Source: Spirosoma aerolatum (GTDB taxonomy: Bacteria > Bacteroidota > Bacteroidia > Cytophagales > Spirosomataceae). Taken from it: DNA of 64,000 nucleotides. How positions within the stretch are numbered: position 1 is the stretch's first letter; the number at the start of each line of letters is the position of its first letter. The notes below the pieces were generated by a model, which was given only the letters and a program-made list of their open reading frames with translations, did no database searches and was not told the DNA's origin. Positions 49,138 to 59,675 of this stretch are shown one piece after another. The stretch is from assembly GCF_002056795.1 (NCBI RefSeq), contig NZ_CP020104.1:6519501-6583500 (forward strand), given 5' to 3'. A program made the position numbers and the translations under genes.

Positions 49138-50280
49138 ATGAACAACATCACAAACAAAAAAATAGCCATTATCGGCGGTGGCCCTGGTGGCCTGACACTC
49201 ACCCGACTTTTACAACAGAAAGGCGCCAACGTTAACGTCTACGAACGCGATACAAACGAACATGTTCGGGTACAGGGTGCCACGCTGGACCTTCACCACG
49301 ATAGTGGCTTATTAGCCTTGCAGGAAGCCGGGTTAATGAATGCTTTTAAAGCAGCGTATCGACCTGGAGCCGACCGAATACGGATTTTGGATAAAGCGGG
49401 GACAATCCTATTCGATGATGGCTTTACTGCTAGCGATGATCTGTTCCGCCCCGAAATTGATCGTGGTCCATTACGGAAATTATTGCTCGATTCTCTACAA
49501 CCGAACACCGTCGTTTGGGACAGCCATCTTATAGGGCTCACACCATCCGGCAACGGCTGGCAACTTGATTTTAAAAATGACACGACCGCCTTTGCTGATT
49601 TAGTCATAGGGGCCGACGGAGCCAATTCCAAAATACGACCCCTCATTACGTCCATCAAGCCGTTATATTCCGGCGTTACTATTGTGGAAGGAAATGTATA
49701 CGATTCAGAAACCACAGTGCCTGCTATCCATACGCTGTTGAACGGGGGTAAAATCTTTGCACTTGGCGATGAGAAAACACTGATCGTCAGTTCGAAAGGC
49801 GATGGCAGTTTAGTCTTTTACACGGGTAGTAAAACAGATGAATTCTGGATTCATGACCATGAAAACGCTTTTAGTAACCGAGAACAGGCCCTTACGTGGT
49901 TTCAGGAAACATTTATCGGATGGGATGCGGCCTGGCTTGAATTAATTGAAAAAGCCAGCTTCCCGCTGACAATTCGACCACAGTATTGTATGCCTTTAGA
50001 CCAGACTTGGGATACCTTACCGAACCTGACCATGTTGGGCGATGCAGCCCATCTAATGCCACCATATGCGGGCGAGGGAGTAAATATGGCGATGCTCGAT
50101 GCGCTGGAATTAAGCAACTGCCTGACCAACGAAACCTTCACAGATACACAATCTGCCATTACTACATATGAAAACCAGATGCGGCTTAGAGCTTCCGAGA
50201 TAGCCCGAATAACGTTAGAGCAAACCAACTCTCTCCATTCCTCTGAAGCTATTTCCAACCTGCTTGAGCTATTTAGTTAA
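49138..50280 (+). CDS. FAD-dependent monooxygenase, Tet(X)-like
   Basis: 380 residues. The FAD Rossmann motif is IAIIGGGPGGLTLTRLLQQK (residues about 9-28), followed by VNVYERD, GATLDLHHDSGLLALQEAGL, FRPEIDRGPLRKLLLDSL, ADLVIGADGANSKIRPLI and the second FAD motif LGDAAHLMPPYAGEGVNMAM at about 300-319. The TLDLH and PEI-R-LR-LL segments and the spacing follow Tet(X), which hydroxylates tetracyclines; plain PHBH-like monooxygenases share only the FAD motifs. Whether it acts on tetracycline is unknown. It is co-transcribed with the tetR gene, 21 bases upstream. Confidence 0.9.
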   Translation: MNNITNKKIAIIGGGPGGLTLTRLLQQKGANVNVYERDTNEHVRVQGATLDLHHDSGLLALQEAGLMNAFKAAYRPGADRIRILDKAGTILFDDGFTASDDLFRPEIDRGPLRKLLLDSLQPNTVVWDSHLIGLTPSGNGWQLDFKNDTTAFADLVIGADGANSKIRPLITSIKPLYSGVTIVEGNVYDSETTVPAIHTLLNGGKIFALGDEKTLIVSSKGDGSLVFYTGSKTDEFWIHDHENAFSNREQALTWFQETFIGWDAAWLELIEKASFPLTIRPQYCMPLDQTWDTLPNLTMLGDAAHLMPPYAGEGVNMAMLDALELSNCLTNETFTDTQSAITTYENQMRLRASEIARITLEQTNSLHSSEAISNLLELFS

Positions 50281-50295
50281 TTCTGGCAGAACAAG

Positions 50296-51024
50296 TTATA
50301 AGTATAACTGCACCATTTTTCGCCAGTCTTCAGCCTGATGAGCGCGGCCATCCCAAAGGTATAACTCATGCGATATGTTTTTAATCCAAAGGGTTTCGCT
50401 TAGGCTAAGGTTGCTGGGCAGGAAGGGATCTTCGGTCCCAATAGTCATCACAATCTCCATCCGACGAAGGTGATCCAGTAGCATTTCATCCTGTAAATTT
50501 GGCAGAAAGTGGTTGGGGCTATGGAAATAAATATCGTCGTCGTAATACCCGTCAAACAACCCACGAAATTCGGCTACGGGCTCCGACAGATTGTAACGCC
50601 CACTGAACGCAACTACTTTCCCGAACCATTGAGGGTGCCGAAACGCAATATTCAATGCATGGTAAGCACCCAGACTGCATCCATGCGAAATCATAAAGGG
50701 TTGGGGGTTTATCAGCCTTGAAAACGTTAGTACTTCATTCAAAATGTACTGTTCGTACTGATTGTGCCGCCGAATACGGTCCTGTGGACTTGCCAAGCGA
50801 TTATAAACGCTTTCCCGGTCGACGCTATCTACGCAAAATAGCTGCAACCAGCCGTTTTCGATACGGTCAGCCAAGGCTTCAATGAGACCCAAATCTTCAT
50901 ACTCATGAAATCGCCCGCGCCGAGTCGGGAAAACCAGCATCCTCGCTCCGGCATGGCCAAAAACAAGCAATTCCATGTCCCGGTTAAGATTTGGGCTAAA
51001 CCATTTATGATACTCACGATGCAT
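50296..51024 (-). CDS. Esterase D-like serine hydrolase
   Basis: 242 residues with no signal peptide. The nucleophile elbow is SHGCSLGAYHALNIA (Gly-Cys-Ser-Leu-Gly). The N-terminus reads MHREYHKWFSPNLNRDMELL, and the likely acid and His are in IGTEDPFLPSN and WDGRAHQAEDW. The fold is the alpha/beta hydrolase of the putative esterase family. The substrate is unknown. It comes last in a run of minus-strand genes that starts at the SAM riboswitch, 74 bases after the SGNH hydrolase gene. Confidence 0.85.
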   Translation of the reverse strand: MHREYHKWFSPNLNRDMELLVFGHAGARMLVFPTRRGRFHEYEDLGLIEALADRIENGWLQLFCVDSVDRESVYNRLASPQDRIRRHNQYEQYILNEVLTFSRLINPQPFMISHGCSLGAYHALNIAFRHPQWFGKVVAFSGRYNLSEPVAEFRGLFDGYYDDDIYFHSPNHFLPNLQDEMLLDHLRRMEIVMTIGTEDPFLPSNLSLSETLWIKNISHELYLWDGRAHQAEDWRKMVQLYL

Positions 51025-51098
51025 GCCGTATCTGTTAAGTACCCATGAAAATACACTCGTACAGCCAAAAAACTGCTACGCATCAGGTAAATAAATCG

Positions 51099-51692
51099 TT
51101 AAAAAATCGCGACTTGCTGCTCAAGTGTTCGCTTCCAGGCCTGATACCCGGCTGGGCTCAAATGGAGTCCATCATTCTCAAATGCTTCCCGGCGCGGCTG
51201 TCCATTTGGCCAGAGTAAGGGAGCAGTCATGTCAATGTAATGAGCATTTTGCCTTTTTCCAACCTCTTTGCCAATCAGCTGATTGGTGTACCGAATCTGA
51301 TCAACAAGGCCCCAGCGAGCCGGGCTAATTTTTATGGATAAAAAGAAAAGCGGCAAATCAGGGAAATGGTGACGCATTTTATCGGCAAAGGTGCAGAAGA
51401 ACAAATACACCTCTTCGGGATGCCGCCCGTCGCCCAGATCGTTGTCGCCTGCATAAAACAGAACAGCTTTCGGAGCAGCGGGCAGTAGTAGTCGTTCGAA
51501 GAACCAGGAACATGCCGCCAGCGTCGATCCACCAAACCCAAGGTTCAGGGAGTTGATTTGTGGAAAGTCCTGCGCCAGCGTTGTCCAGAGCCGGATAGAT
51601 GAACTACCATAAAAAACCACCCTGTCGGATGCGGGCGGTAATGTCATCAATTTCGTTTCCAACTGCCGAACTTCGGCTTCATACCAAACCAT
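51099..51692 (-). CDS. SGNH/GDSL-type hydrolase
   Basis: 197 residues with the four SGNH blocks: VVFYGSSSIRLW (block I, Ser), LGFGGSTLAACSWF (block II, Gly), VLFYAGDNDLGDGRHPEE (block III, Asn) and DGLHLSPAGYQAW (block V, Asp and His). It is a cytoplasmic ester hydrolase; no signal peptide is seen. The start is only 6 bases past the metX stop, so the two genes are coupled and the enzyme may deal with an O-acyl side product. This link is inference. Confidence 0.87.
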   Translation of the reverse strand: MVWYEAEVRQLETKLMTLPPASDRVVFYGSSSIRLWTTLAQDFPQINSLNLGFGGSTLAACSWFFERLLLPAAPKAVLFYAGDNDLGDGRHPEEVYLFFCTFADKMRHHFPDLPLFFLSIKISPARWGLVDQIRYTNQLIGKEVGKRQNAHYIDMTAPLLWPNGQPRREAFENDGLHLSPAGYQAWKRTLEQQVAIF

Positions 51693-51698
51693 ATGCTG

Positions 51699-52784
51699 TT
51701 ATTTAACCTGCCGAACAACCTCTTCCAGTTTCGCTATTTCAGCATGAACGGGAGCACTGGCCATCCATTTTCGAATGATGTTTGCCAGTGGTCGAAATTC
51801 AATCAGAAAACCATCATGACCATATAATGAATCGATTTCTTCGTAGGTCGCATTCGGAATATGGCGAGCCAGAAACTGTTGCTCAGTAGGTGGGAACAGC
51901 AAATCAGACCGAATACCAACTACTAATGTATAGGCTTTAATCTGGCCGAGTGCATTCAGAATACTCCCCCGATTTCGGCCCACATTATGCGAATCCATCA
52001 CCTTCGAAAGCGTCCAGTACGTAAAAGCATTGAATCGGTCGGCCAGTTTATCGCCCTGATACCGCTGATAACTGGCAGATTTGTAGCCGTCCAACTGCTC
52101 ATTGTTATCCAGTGCCTGTGTAAATCCATAGGTATCGTAATTCCGATACGAAATCATAGCCATCGCCCGGGCGGCTTTCATACCCGCTACACCTGCATCG
52201 GCTCGTCGTTCGGGCCAGGTTGGGTCGGCTTCGATAGCCATCCGCTGGGCTTCGTTGAAGGCAATGCACCAGGGTGAAGCAACGGCGCTGGCGGCAATGA
52301 TGACCAGATTCTGAATCAGGTTGGGTTGTAGAATCGCCCATTCCAATGCCTGCTCGCCACCGACTGACCCACCAATACAGGTACGGATTTTTTCGATACC
52401 CAACTCCTGCCGTAACAAATCCAGCGCGTTTACCATATCGCGAATGGTAATCGCCGGGAAATCATGATAATACGGCTGCCCAGTCGCAGGGTTTACGGAT
52501 AACGGCCCGGTTGAGCCATAGCAGGAGCCCAGCACATTAGCACAAACAATAAATTGACCCGTTCCTGTTGGCGAGTCGGGATCAAAATACCGGCCGGGGC
52601 CTACCATTCCTCCCCACCAGTCGCCCGCATCCGCATTACCCGTCAGTGCATGGCATATCCATACGACGTTCGACCCATCTTCGTTTAAGGTACCGCGCGT
52701 TGTATAGGCCAGCCGAAATCCCGGTAGGCTCTCACCCGATTCGAGTGAGAAAGAATACTTGTAATCGAAATACTGTAGTGTCAA
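51699..52784 (-). CDS. metX: Homoserine O-acetyltransferase
   Basis: 361 residues, a typical MetX length, with a TTG start at 52784. The nucleophile is in CIGGSVGGEQALEWAI (Ser at about 140). The acid and base are in GIRSDLLFPPTEQQ and SLYGHDGFLIEF. MetX transfers acetyl from acetyl-CoA to L-homoserine as the first step of the direct route to methionine. The metY gene lies upstream and the SAM riboswitch before it. An inverted repeat of 7-mers separates the two genes. Family members may be succinyltransferases, but the metY partner supports O-acetyl. Confidence 0.95.
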   Translation of the reverse strand: MTLQYFDYKYSFSLESGESLPGFRLAYTTRGTLNEDGSNVVWICHALTGNADAGDWWGGMVGPGRYFDPDSPTGTGQFIVCANVLGSCYGSTGPLSVNPATGQPYYHDFPAITIRDMVNALDLLRQELGIEKIRTCIGGSVGGEQALEWAILQPNLIQNLVIIAASAVASPWCIAFNEAQRMAIEADPTWPERRADAGVAGMKAARAMAMISYRNYDTYGFTQALDNNEQLDGYKSASYQRYQGDKLADRFNAFTYWTLSKVMDSHNVGRNRGSILNALGQIKAYTLVVGIRSDLLFPPTEQQFLARHIPNATYEEIDSLYGHDGFLIEFRPLANIIRKWMASAPVHAEIAKLEEVVRQVK

Positions 52785-52793
52785 TGGAAAAAA

Positions 52794-52913
52794 GTTTACA
52801 GTTTACGGTACTTTCAGTATTCGGTTTATAGTATTCGGTTTACGGTGAGCTGACGCAACCTATAGTAACGGCAATCTACCGTAAACAGAATACTACAAAC
52901 CGAAAACCATAAA

Positions 52914-52914
<1 letters not shown>
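52794..52914. repeat. Inverted repeat built of 7-mers between metY and metX
   Basis: The left arm is heptamers with one 9-base unit: GTTTACA, GTTTACG, then GTATTCG, GTTTATA, GTATTCG, GTTTACG (52794-52844). The right arm in reverse is GTTTATG, GTTTTCG, GTTTGTA, GTATTCT, GTTTACG (52914 down to 52880). The last four units pair at 25 of 28. It begins at the metY stop (52914-52916) and ends 10 bases before the metX start. The heptamer family is shared with 32301-32395. Confidence 0.85.
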
Positions 52915-54534
<1,620 letters not shown>

Positions 54535-54692
54535 AACGCGCGTCGGTATGATAAAACCGCGTAACTATTGACTTGATACTGCAAGTATAACAGCCAACGG
54601 GTGCGAATCCAAAAAACGGGTGCTTTTTCTAATCGTTTAACTATTTTTTAGATAATGCCCTCAATTGTCATACATGGCGTTTAATCCTTCTT

Positions 54693-54700
54693 TACTTTTG
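54693..54700 (+). promoter_or_regulatory. -7 box of the DUF721 gene
   Basis: TACTTTTG matches TAnnTTTG exactly, 22 bases before the ATG at 54723. The nearest TTG is 24 bases upstream, too far for the consensus. Confidence 0.35.
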
Positions 54701-54722
54701 TAATGAAATTACCTTCCGCCCC

Positions 54723-55049
54723 ATGAACCAAACGTACCGCTACAATCGCGACAACGCTACCCGCGTAGCAGGAACCACTACTGTGAAGGACGCCATTGGG
54801 CAACTGCTGAAGGCTTATCAGCTTCAAACCCGCTTTAACGAAACCTATCTAGAAGCCTTCTGGGGGAAAATGATGGGTCCAGCGATTGCCTCCAGAACAA
54901 ACCGGCTCTATGTTCGCGATCGAAAGCTTCATATTGAAATTGCGTCGGCCCCGCTTCGCAATGAACTGGTCAATGCGAAACAGAAACTGATTCAACTTGT
55001 CAACAAAGACATGGGCAGCGATGTGATTGACGATGTTATTTTTATCTAG
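54723..55049 (+). CDS. DUF721 (DciA-like) protein
   Basis: 108 residues with the DUF721 core: TVKDAIGQLLKAYQLQTRFN, WGKMMGPAIASRTNRLYVRD, KLHIEIASAPLRNELVNAKQ and IQLVNKDMGSDVIDDVIF. The related DciA protein loads the replicative helicase in bacteria without DnaC. Bacteroidota members are short. It lies alone on the plus strand and is convergent with the polysaccharide deacetylase gene. Confidence 0.88.
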   Translation: MNQTYRYNRDNATRVAGTTTVKDAIGQLLKAYQLQTRFNETYLEAFWGKMMGPAIASRTNRLYVRDRKLHIEIASAPLRNELVNAKQKLIQLVNKDMGSDVIDDVIFI

Positions 55050-55056
55050 AAACAGT

Positions 55057-55842
55057 TCACAAGCCGTCTACAAATTCCTGCATCGTCTTAAACTCACCCA
55101 TCGGTTTCAAATACCGTAGCAGCTTTTCAACTCGATCCAGCAACTCATCGCGCGAATGCCGACGCACGTAGGCAGGGATTTTTTCGTAAGCCGATAAGTC
55201 CGTAAACTCCCAGGGATGTACATACAGGTTCAGAAAGCCATCCGCCTGGAGAGTCTGTCGGCAAAGTGATTTGTAGTAGCTAAACGGAAAATTTTTCAGG
55301 CTCAGCCAGAAGAGCGGTAAACGAAGTGTCGGCGTAACCGATGCCGGAATTTGCCATACCCCCACTTCCCGAAACGGGTGCCTGGGTTCGCCCCAGTGAT
55401 TATATCGACCGGGGAGCCAGGTTGGGTGCAGGGATGAATTATACTGATAACCAGCCTGCTTCACATCGTTCGGATCAACGAATCCCATCCGTGCCCGCCG
55501 AAAGCCCGTAACCGGGCGTTTAAGCAGATCTTCCAAAGCCAGTCGGGATTTGAGCAGATCGGCAGGTTCGAAGGTTGTGTGATAATAGCCGTGCGACGCT
55601 ATTTCATGCCTGTTGGCCAGACGCAACATCAAAGCCGACTCATGAAGGGCATAATTGGCCGTTGTAAACAGCGTGGTTCGAACATCAAGCATATCGAACC
55701 GCTCAGCCAGGAGCGTTAAACCACGCGTTGAAACGGCCACCTGTTCATTCAATGGAATGTTGTGGCCGAATTCAACGGCGGTATCGAATTCTTCTACGTC
55801 AACGGTGAATAAAATATTTCTTCCTCGATTGGGGATTGCCAT
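55057..55842 (-). CDS. Polysaccharide deacetylase family protein
   Basis: 261 residues, cytoplasmic by sequence. NodB-type motifs: NILFTVDVEEFDTAVEFG (catalytic Asp region), NRHEIASHGYYHTTFEP (metal His pair), GFRRARMGFVDPNDVKQAGY and LNLYVHPWEF. It overlaps the GT2 gene upstream by 49 bases, so the two are translated together. A deacetylase or deformylase acting on a lipid-linked sugar, as ArnD does after ArnC, is a plausible role, but the acceptor is not known. Confidence 0.88.
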   Translation of the reverse strand: MAIPNRGRNILFTVDVEEFDTAVEFGHNIPLNEQVAVSTRGLTLLAERFDMLDVRTTLFTTANYALHESALMLRLANRHEIASHGYYHTTFEPADLLKSRLALEDLLKRPVTGFRRARMGFVDPNDVKQAGYQYNSSLHPTWLPGRYNHWGEPRHPFREVGVWQIPASVTPTLRLPLFWLSLKNFPFSYYKSLCRQTLQADGFLNLYVHPWEFTDLSAYEKIPAYVRRHSRDELLDRVEKLLRYLKPMGEFKTMQEFVDGL

Positions 55843-56792
55843 GGCGTTACTGTCTCCTCGATCTCGCTCGTGTCGCCGATAATATAAGCAGGTCGGCCTT
55901 TCACTTCGACAAACGTTTTGCCCAAATATACGCCGATAATCCCGATCATGATAAACTGTACCCCACCAATCAGCACCAGCAGCAACACCAGGGTTGTCCA
56001 GCCCGATACGGTTTCATTGGTAAAGTAATGCTCATAAATTGCTTCAGCCCCAAACAGGACCGCAAATAGCGACATGCAAAAGCCAAGGGTGACCGATAGG
56101 TAGAGCGGACGCGTTGAGAACGACGTAATGCCCATAGCCGCCAATTGCATCATCTTGCGGAACGAATATTTTGAACGACCCGCATACCGGGCGGCTGGTT
56201 CATACAAAATGCGGCACTGACGAAAGCCTACCCATGAAATAGCGCCCCGCAGAAATAAATCCGCTTCTTTGAACTGCTTAATGGTGTCCACAACTTTCCG
56301 GTCGAGCAACCGGAAATCGGCAGCGCCATCTTCAATTTCCAGGTTCGAAACCCGGCGCAGCACCCGGTAGAAATATTTTGAGGTTGTACGTTTGAACCAC
56401 GACAGCTTAGGATCGGGCCGCCGAACCGTATAGACCACCTCGAAGCCTTGCCGCCATTTTTCGATTAGAGCTGGAATCAGTTCGGGAGGATGCTGAAGGT
56501 CGGCGTCCAGGCAAATAACAGCATCTCCGCGCGCATTATCGTAACCAGCCCGTAAAGCCATCTGATGACCAAAATTGCGCGAGAAGGAAATGAACCGCAC
56601 AACCGGATATTCCTGACTCAACTGCCGCAATACGTAGCGGGTTTGGTCGGAGCTACCATCATCGACGATCAGGATTTCGTACGATTCGTACTGTGCCATC
56701 ACTGCCATCAACCGATGCACGAGTACGGGAAGATTCTCTTCTTCGTTATAAGCGGGCACAACCAAACTGATCATACCCTGATGAAATGCCAT
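55794..56792 (-). CDS. GT2-family polyprenyl-phosphate glycosyltransferase (GtrB/ArnC-like)
   Basis: 332 residues. The N-terminal catalytic domain has ISLVVPAYNEEENLPVLVHR, ILIVDDGSSDQT (DXD-like region), VRFISFSRNFGHQMALRAGY, AVICLDADLQHPPELIPALI and SKYSFRKMMQLAAMGITSFS. Two membrane helices follow (LYLSVTLGFCMSLFAVLFGA, TTLVLLLVLIGGVQFIMIGI). The family moves a sugar from a nucleotide donor to undecaprenyl phosphate. It heads a two-gene operon with the deacetylase. The sugar cannot be read from sequence. Confidence 0.92.
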   Translation of the reverse strand: MAFHQGMISLVVPAYNEEENLPVLVHRLMAVMAQYESYEILIVDDGSSDQTRYVLRQLSQEYPVVRFISFSRNFGHQMALRAGYDNARGDAVICLDADLQHPPELIPALIEKWRQGFEVVYTVRRPDPKLSWFKRTTSKYFYRVLRRVSNLEIEDGAADFRLLDRKVVDTIKQFKEADLFLRGAISWVGFRQCRILYEPAARYAGRSKYSFRKMMQLAAMGITSFSTRPLYLSVTLGFCMSLFAVLFGAEAIYEHYFTNETVSGWTTLVLLLVLIGGVQFIMIGIIGVYLGKTFVEVKGRPAYIIGDTSEIEETVTPWQSPIEEEIFYSPLT

Positions 56793-56974
56793 AGGTTACT
56801 AATTAGTAAGGAATTATTACGGATGGGGTTTCGAAGAAACTGGGTATAAATATAAGTATATTTACCTAACGCACAACAAAAAAACTGTTGTATAATCGTT
56901 AATACCTTGATAAAGCTATTTAATATCCTAGCTATTAACCACTTGCCATTCCGCGCCTATATACCAATTTAATC

Positions 56975-58573
56975 CTATGGTTGGGCCAGGCTCAAACGAG
57001 CCGCTTCCAGATCCAGCTCCTGTTCCATTTTCCGAATAATTTCCCCATCCAGTAATGTACTTTGGCGTTGCTCGATTAGCACTGTGCGTTCCACATCAAT
57101 CAGCTCAAGTTGCAGGCGGATAGCCTGCTGATAGAGCTCCGTTGGTTTATGAGGGGTACTGATTGATCCGCGCAGCATCCCATTCAGTTCATTGATTCGT
57201 AGTTCATACGTGTTTTTCACGTAGTTAAGCACATCATCATGCACAGACCCTGCTGAGTGGTTTTCTTCCAGATGCGTAATCACCTGTAGTGCCATTTTAC
57301 GACGCAGCTTGCGTTCTTCCTGTTTCTCGTCGACATCCTCGCGCACATTAAGAGCCTCTACCAGCAGGGGTAAGGTCAGCCCCTGTATGACCAACGTAAT
57401 AAGTATAACGATAAACGTGATGAACAAAATCAGGTCGCGGGCCGGAAAAGGCTGGCCATTGGGTAAGGTATTAGGTAACGCTAAAGCACCAGCCAGCGAG
57501 ACAACCCCACGCATACCCGCCCAACCAACAACCATAATCTGCTGCCAGGCTGGTTTTTCTTCACGCTTGCGGATACGTGGACTGAGCCAGCGCGGTAGGT
57601 AAGCTCCCGGAAATACCCATATCAGTCGGCTAATGACTGCCACTACACTGATCAGTAAGGCATAATTTATCGCTTCGGGAAGTGTGTATCCGTTCAGGTC
57701 GGCCACAATCATAGGTAGTTGCAGACCGATCAGGATAAAGACAAGTCCATTGAGTAGAAAAACGACGATTTCCCAAACTGAATTCGTCTGCAATCGACTA
57801 TGGTACGTAAAAATCTGGGAGGTTCGGGCCGACAGAAACAGACCCGTCGTTACCACGGCCAACACGCCGGATAGGTGAAAGTTTTCGGCAATCAGGTAGG
57901 AACCATAGGGTGTTAGCAGGGTTATGGCCGTGCTGGTCACATTATCTTTACTAATCATTCGATGAACCCAGATCATAATCCAGCCAATGGTCAGCCCAAT
58001 AGCCACACTGATCAGCGCAATACCGATAAACTGATAACTGGCCTCCCAAAGAACAAAATGATTGGTGAGTATAGCCACAAGTCCATACCGGTAGATAATC
58101 AGGCTGGTTGCATCGTTTACCAGGCTTTCGCCTTCCAGTACGGTCGTAATCTGTTTGGGTATGTTGAGGCCGCGCATAACAGACGTAGCCGCTACTGCAT
58201 CGGGAGGTGCAATAATAGCCCCCAGTAAATACCCTTGCGCCAACGAAAAGCCCGGAATAAACGCGTGGGCGACCAGAGCAACCAGTGTTGAGGTAAATAA
58301 AACCAGGCCCACAGCCAGTAACGATACTGATCGACTGTATAATTTGAGCTCCAGATTATCGATCTGCCAGGCAGCCGCATATAACAAGGGCGGCAGGAAA
58401 ACCAGGAAAACTTCATCGGGCGACAAAATAACGGGGGGTAAACCCGGAATCCAGCCAATCAAAAGCCCCACAATAACCAGCAGAATTGGATACGATATGC
58501 GCAGCCAACGGGCTACCACCACCAACAAGGAGGTAACTCCCAGCAGACCTGTTACAATTTCAATTGGATGCAT
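56975..58573 (-). CDS. CPA1-family Na+/H+ antiporter
   Basis: 532 residues with about 12 membrane helices and the CPA1 motifs LPPLLYAAAWQ, LGAIIAPPDAVAATSVMRGL, EGESLVNDATSLIIYRYGLV and WAGMRGVVSLAGALALP, plus a ~100-residue soluble C-terminal part with charged helices (REDVDEKQEERKLRRKM). It exchanges cytoplasmic Na+ (or K+) for protons. It is divergent from the Kir channel gene, with 109 bases between starts, so the two may be linked in ion balance. Confidence 0.92.
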   Translation of the reverse strand: MHPIEIVTGLLGVTSLLVVVARWLRISYPILLVIVGLLIGWIPGLPPVILSPDEVFLVFLPPLLYAAAWQIDNLELKLYSRSVSLLAVGLVLFTSTLVALVAHAFIPGFSLAQGYLLGAIIAPPDAVAATSVMRGLNIPKQITTVLEGESLVNDATSLIIYRYGLVAILTNHFVLWEASYQFIGIALISVAIGLTIGWIMIWVHRMISKDNVTSTAITLLTPYGSYLIAENFHLSGVLAVVTTGLFLSARTSQIFTYHSRLQTNSVWEIVVFLLNGLVFILIGLQLPMIVADLNGYTLPEAINYALLISVVAVISRLIWVFPGAYLPRWLSPRIRKREEKPAWQQIMVVGWAGMRGVVSLAGALALPNTLPNGQPFPARDLILFITFIVILITLVIQGLTLPLLVEALNVREDVDEKQEERKLRRKMALQVITHLEENHSAGSVHDDVLNYVKNTYELRINELNGMLRGSISTPHKPTELYQQAIRLQLELIDVERTVLIEQRQSTLLDGEIIRKMEQELDLEAARLSLAQP

Positions 58574-58631
58574 TGAATGATCAGAATTGGAATGATTGCA
58601 GCTTCGCAGTCAAAGCCCAACAAATTTGCTA

Positions 58632-58639
58632 TAACTTTG
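58632..58639 (+). promoter_or_regulatory. -7 box of the Kir channel gene
   Basis: TAACTTTG is an exact TAnnTTTG match, 44 bases before the ATG at 58683. No TTTG at the right -33 distance was found. Confidence 0.4.
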
Positions 58640-58682
58640 TCAGTAGACCATAACTGGTGATAGCGTAACAATTCTGCTCATT

Positions 58683-59675
58683 ATGAATTCATCAACCCGC
58701 CAGGTTTTTAAGAAAACGCCCAAAAACAGTCGGTTAGTTGAACAGGAAGAACAACGCAACGACATCGGCTTTGGCACCAAACTCACCGACGCCCAGGCCC
58801 GGTTAGTCAACCAGGATGGAAGCTTCAACATTGTTCATGCCAATGCCAGTTTATGGGACCAGTTAAATGTTTATAACCGACTCATTACTATGAGCTGGTC
58901 GCATTTTTTTGGCTGGGTTTTACTGGCTTATCTGATAGCCAATACGCTTTTCGCGGGCATTTATATGCTGGCAGGAGCCGGCACCCTCGAAGGGATGGAC
59001 GATGACTCCATTTACGGGCCCTTCTGGAAGTGTTTCTTCTTTAGTTCACAAACACTCACGACCGTAGGCTATGGACATATTTCACCCAATAGTTTCCTGA
59101 CCAGTTGTATTTCAGCTTTCGAGTCGATGGTTGGGCTATTGGCATTTGCCCTCGCTACGGGACTGCTCTACGGGCGGTTTTCGCGCCCGGTGGCCCACAT
59201 CCGTTTTTCGAAACATGCTGTGCTGGCCCCATATCTGGATGTAAATGCCTGGATGTTCCGCATTATCAACACACGGCCAAATCAGCTTATTAACCTGGAA
59301 ATCACCGTTAGTTTATCACGGGTAGAAACCAATGCAGAGGGAACGCTTTCCCGAAAATACTACAACCTCCACCTCGAACGAAATAAAGTGGCTTTCTTCC
59401 CGGCCAACTGGACGCTGGTACACGCCATCACAGAATCTAGTCCCTTGTATGGCCTTACGTCTGAAGATCTGAAAAAAACAGATACTGAATTTTTGATTTC
59501 GTTTCAGGCACTGGACGACACCTTTGTGCAGGGCGTGCATCGACGTTTCTCATACCGCCACGATGAAGTACGCTGGGGATATAAGTTCCGGCCCATGTAC
59601 GACGGGGCGCAAACAGGTCGTGTCCTGCTTGACCTGGATAAACTCGACGACATTGAAGAAGTACCATTGAATTGA
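58683..59675 (+). CDS. Inward-rectifier (KirBac-type) K+ channel
   Basis: 330 residues. Two membrane helices (SHFFGWVLLAYLIANTLFAG and SCISAFESMVGLLAFALATG) flank the pore loop with the selectivity filter TLTTVGYGHISP (about residue 124-135). The C-terminal IRK domain is seen in FSRPVAHIRFSKHAVLAPYL and RPNQLINLEITVSLSRVETN. Kir channels pass K+ across the inner membrane in tetramers. The stop codon overlaps the start codon of the LD-carboxypeptidase gene (TTGA). Confidence 0.95.
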   Translation: MNSSTRQVFKKTPKNSRLVEQEEQRNDIGFGTKLTDAQARLVNQDGSFNIVHANASLWDQLNVYNRLITMSWSHFFGWVLLAYLIANTLFAGIYMLAGAGTLEGMDDDSIYGPFWKCFFFSSQTLTTVGYGHISPNSFLTSCISAFESMVGLLAFALATGLLYGRFSRPVAHIRFSKHAVLAPYLDVNAWMFRIINTRPNQLINLEITVSLSRVETNAEGTLSRKYYNLHLERNKVAFFPANWTLVHAITESSPLYGLTSEDLKKTDTEFLISFQALDDTFVQGVHRRFSYRHDEVRWGYKFRPMYDGAQTGRVLLDLDKLDDIEEVPLN

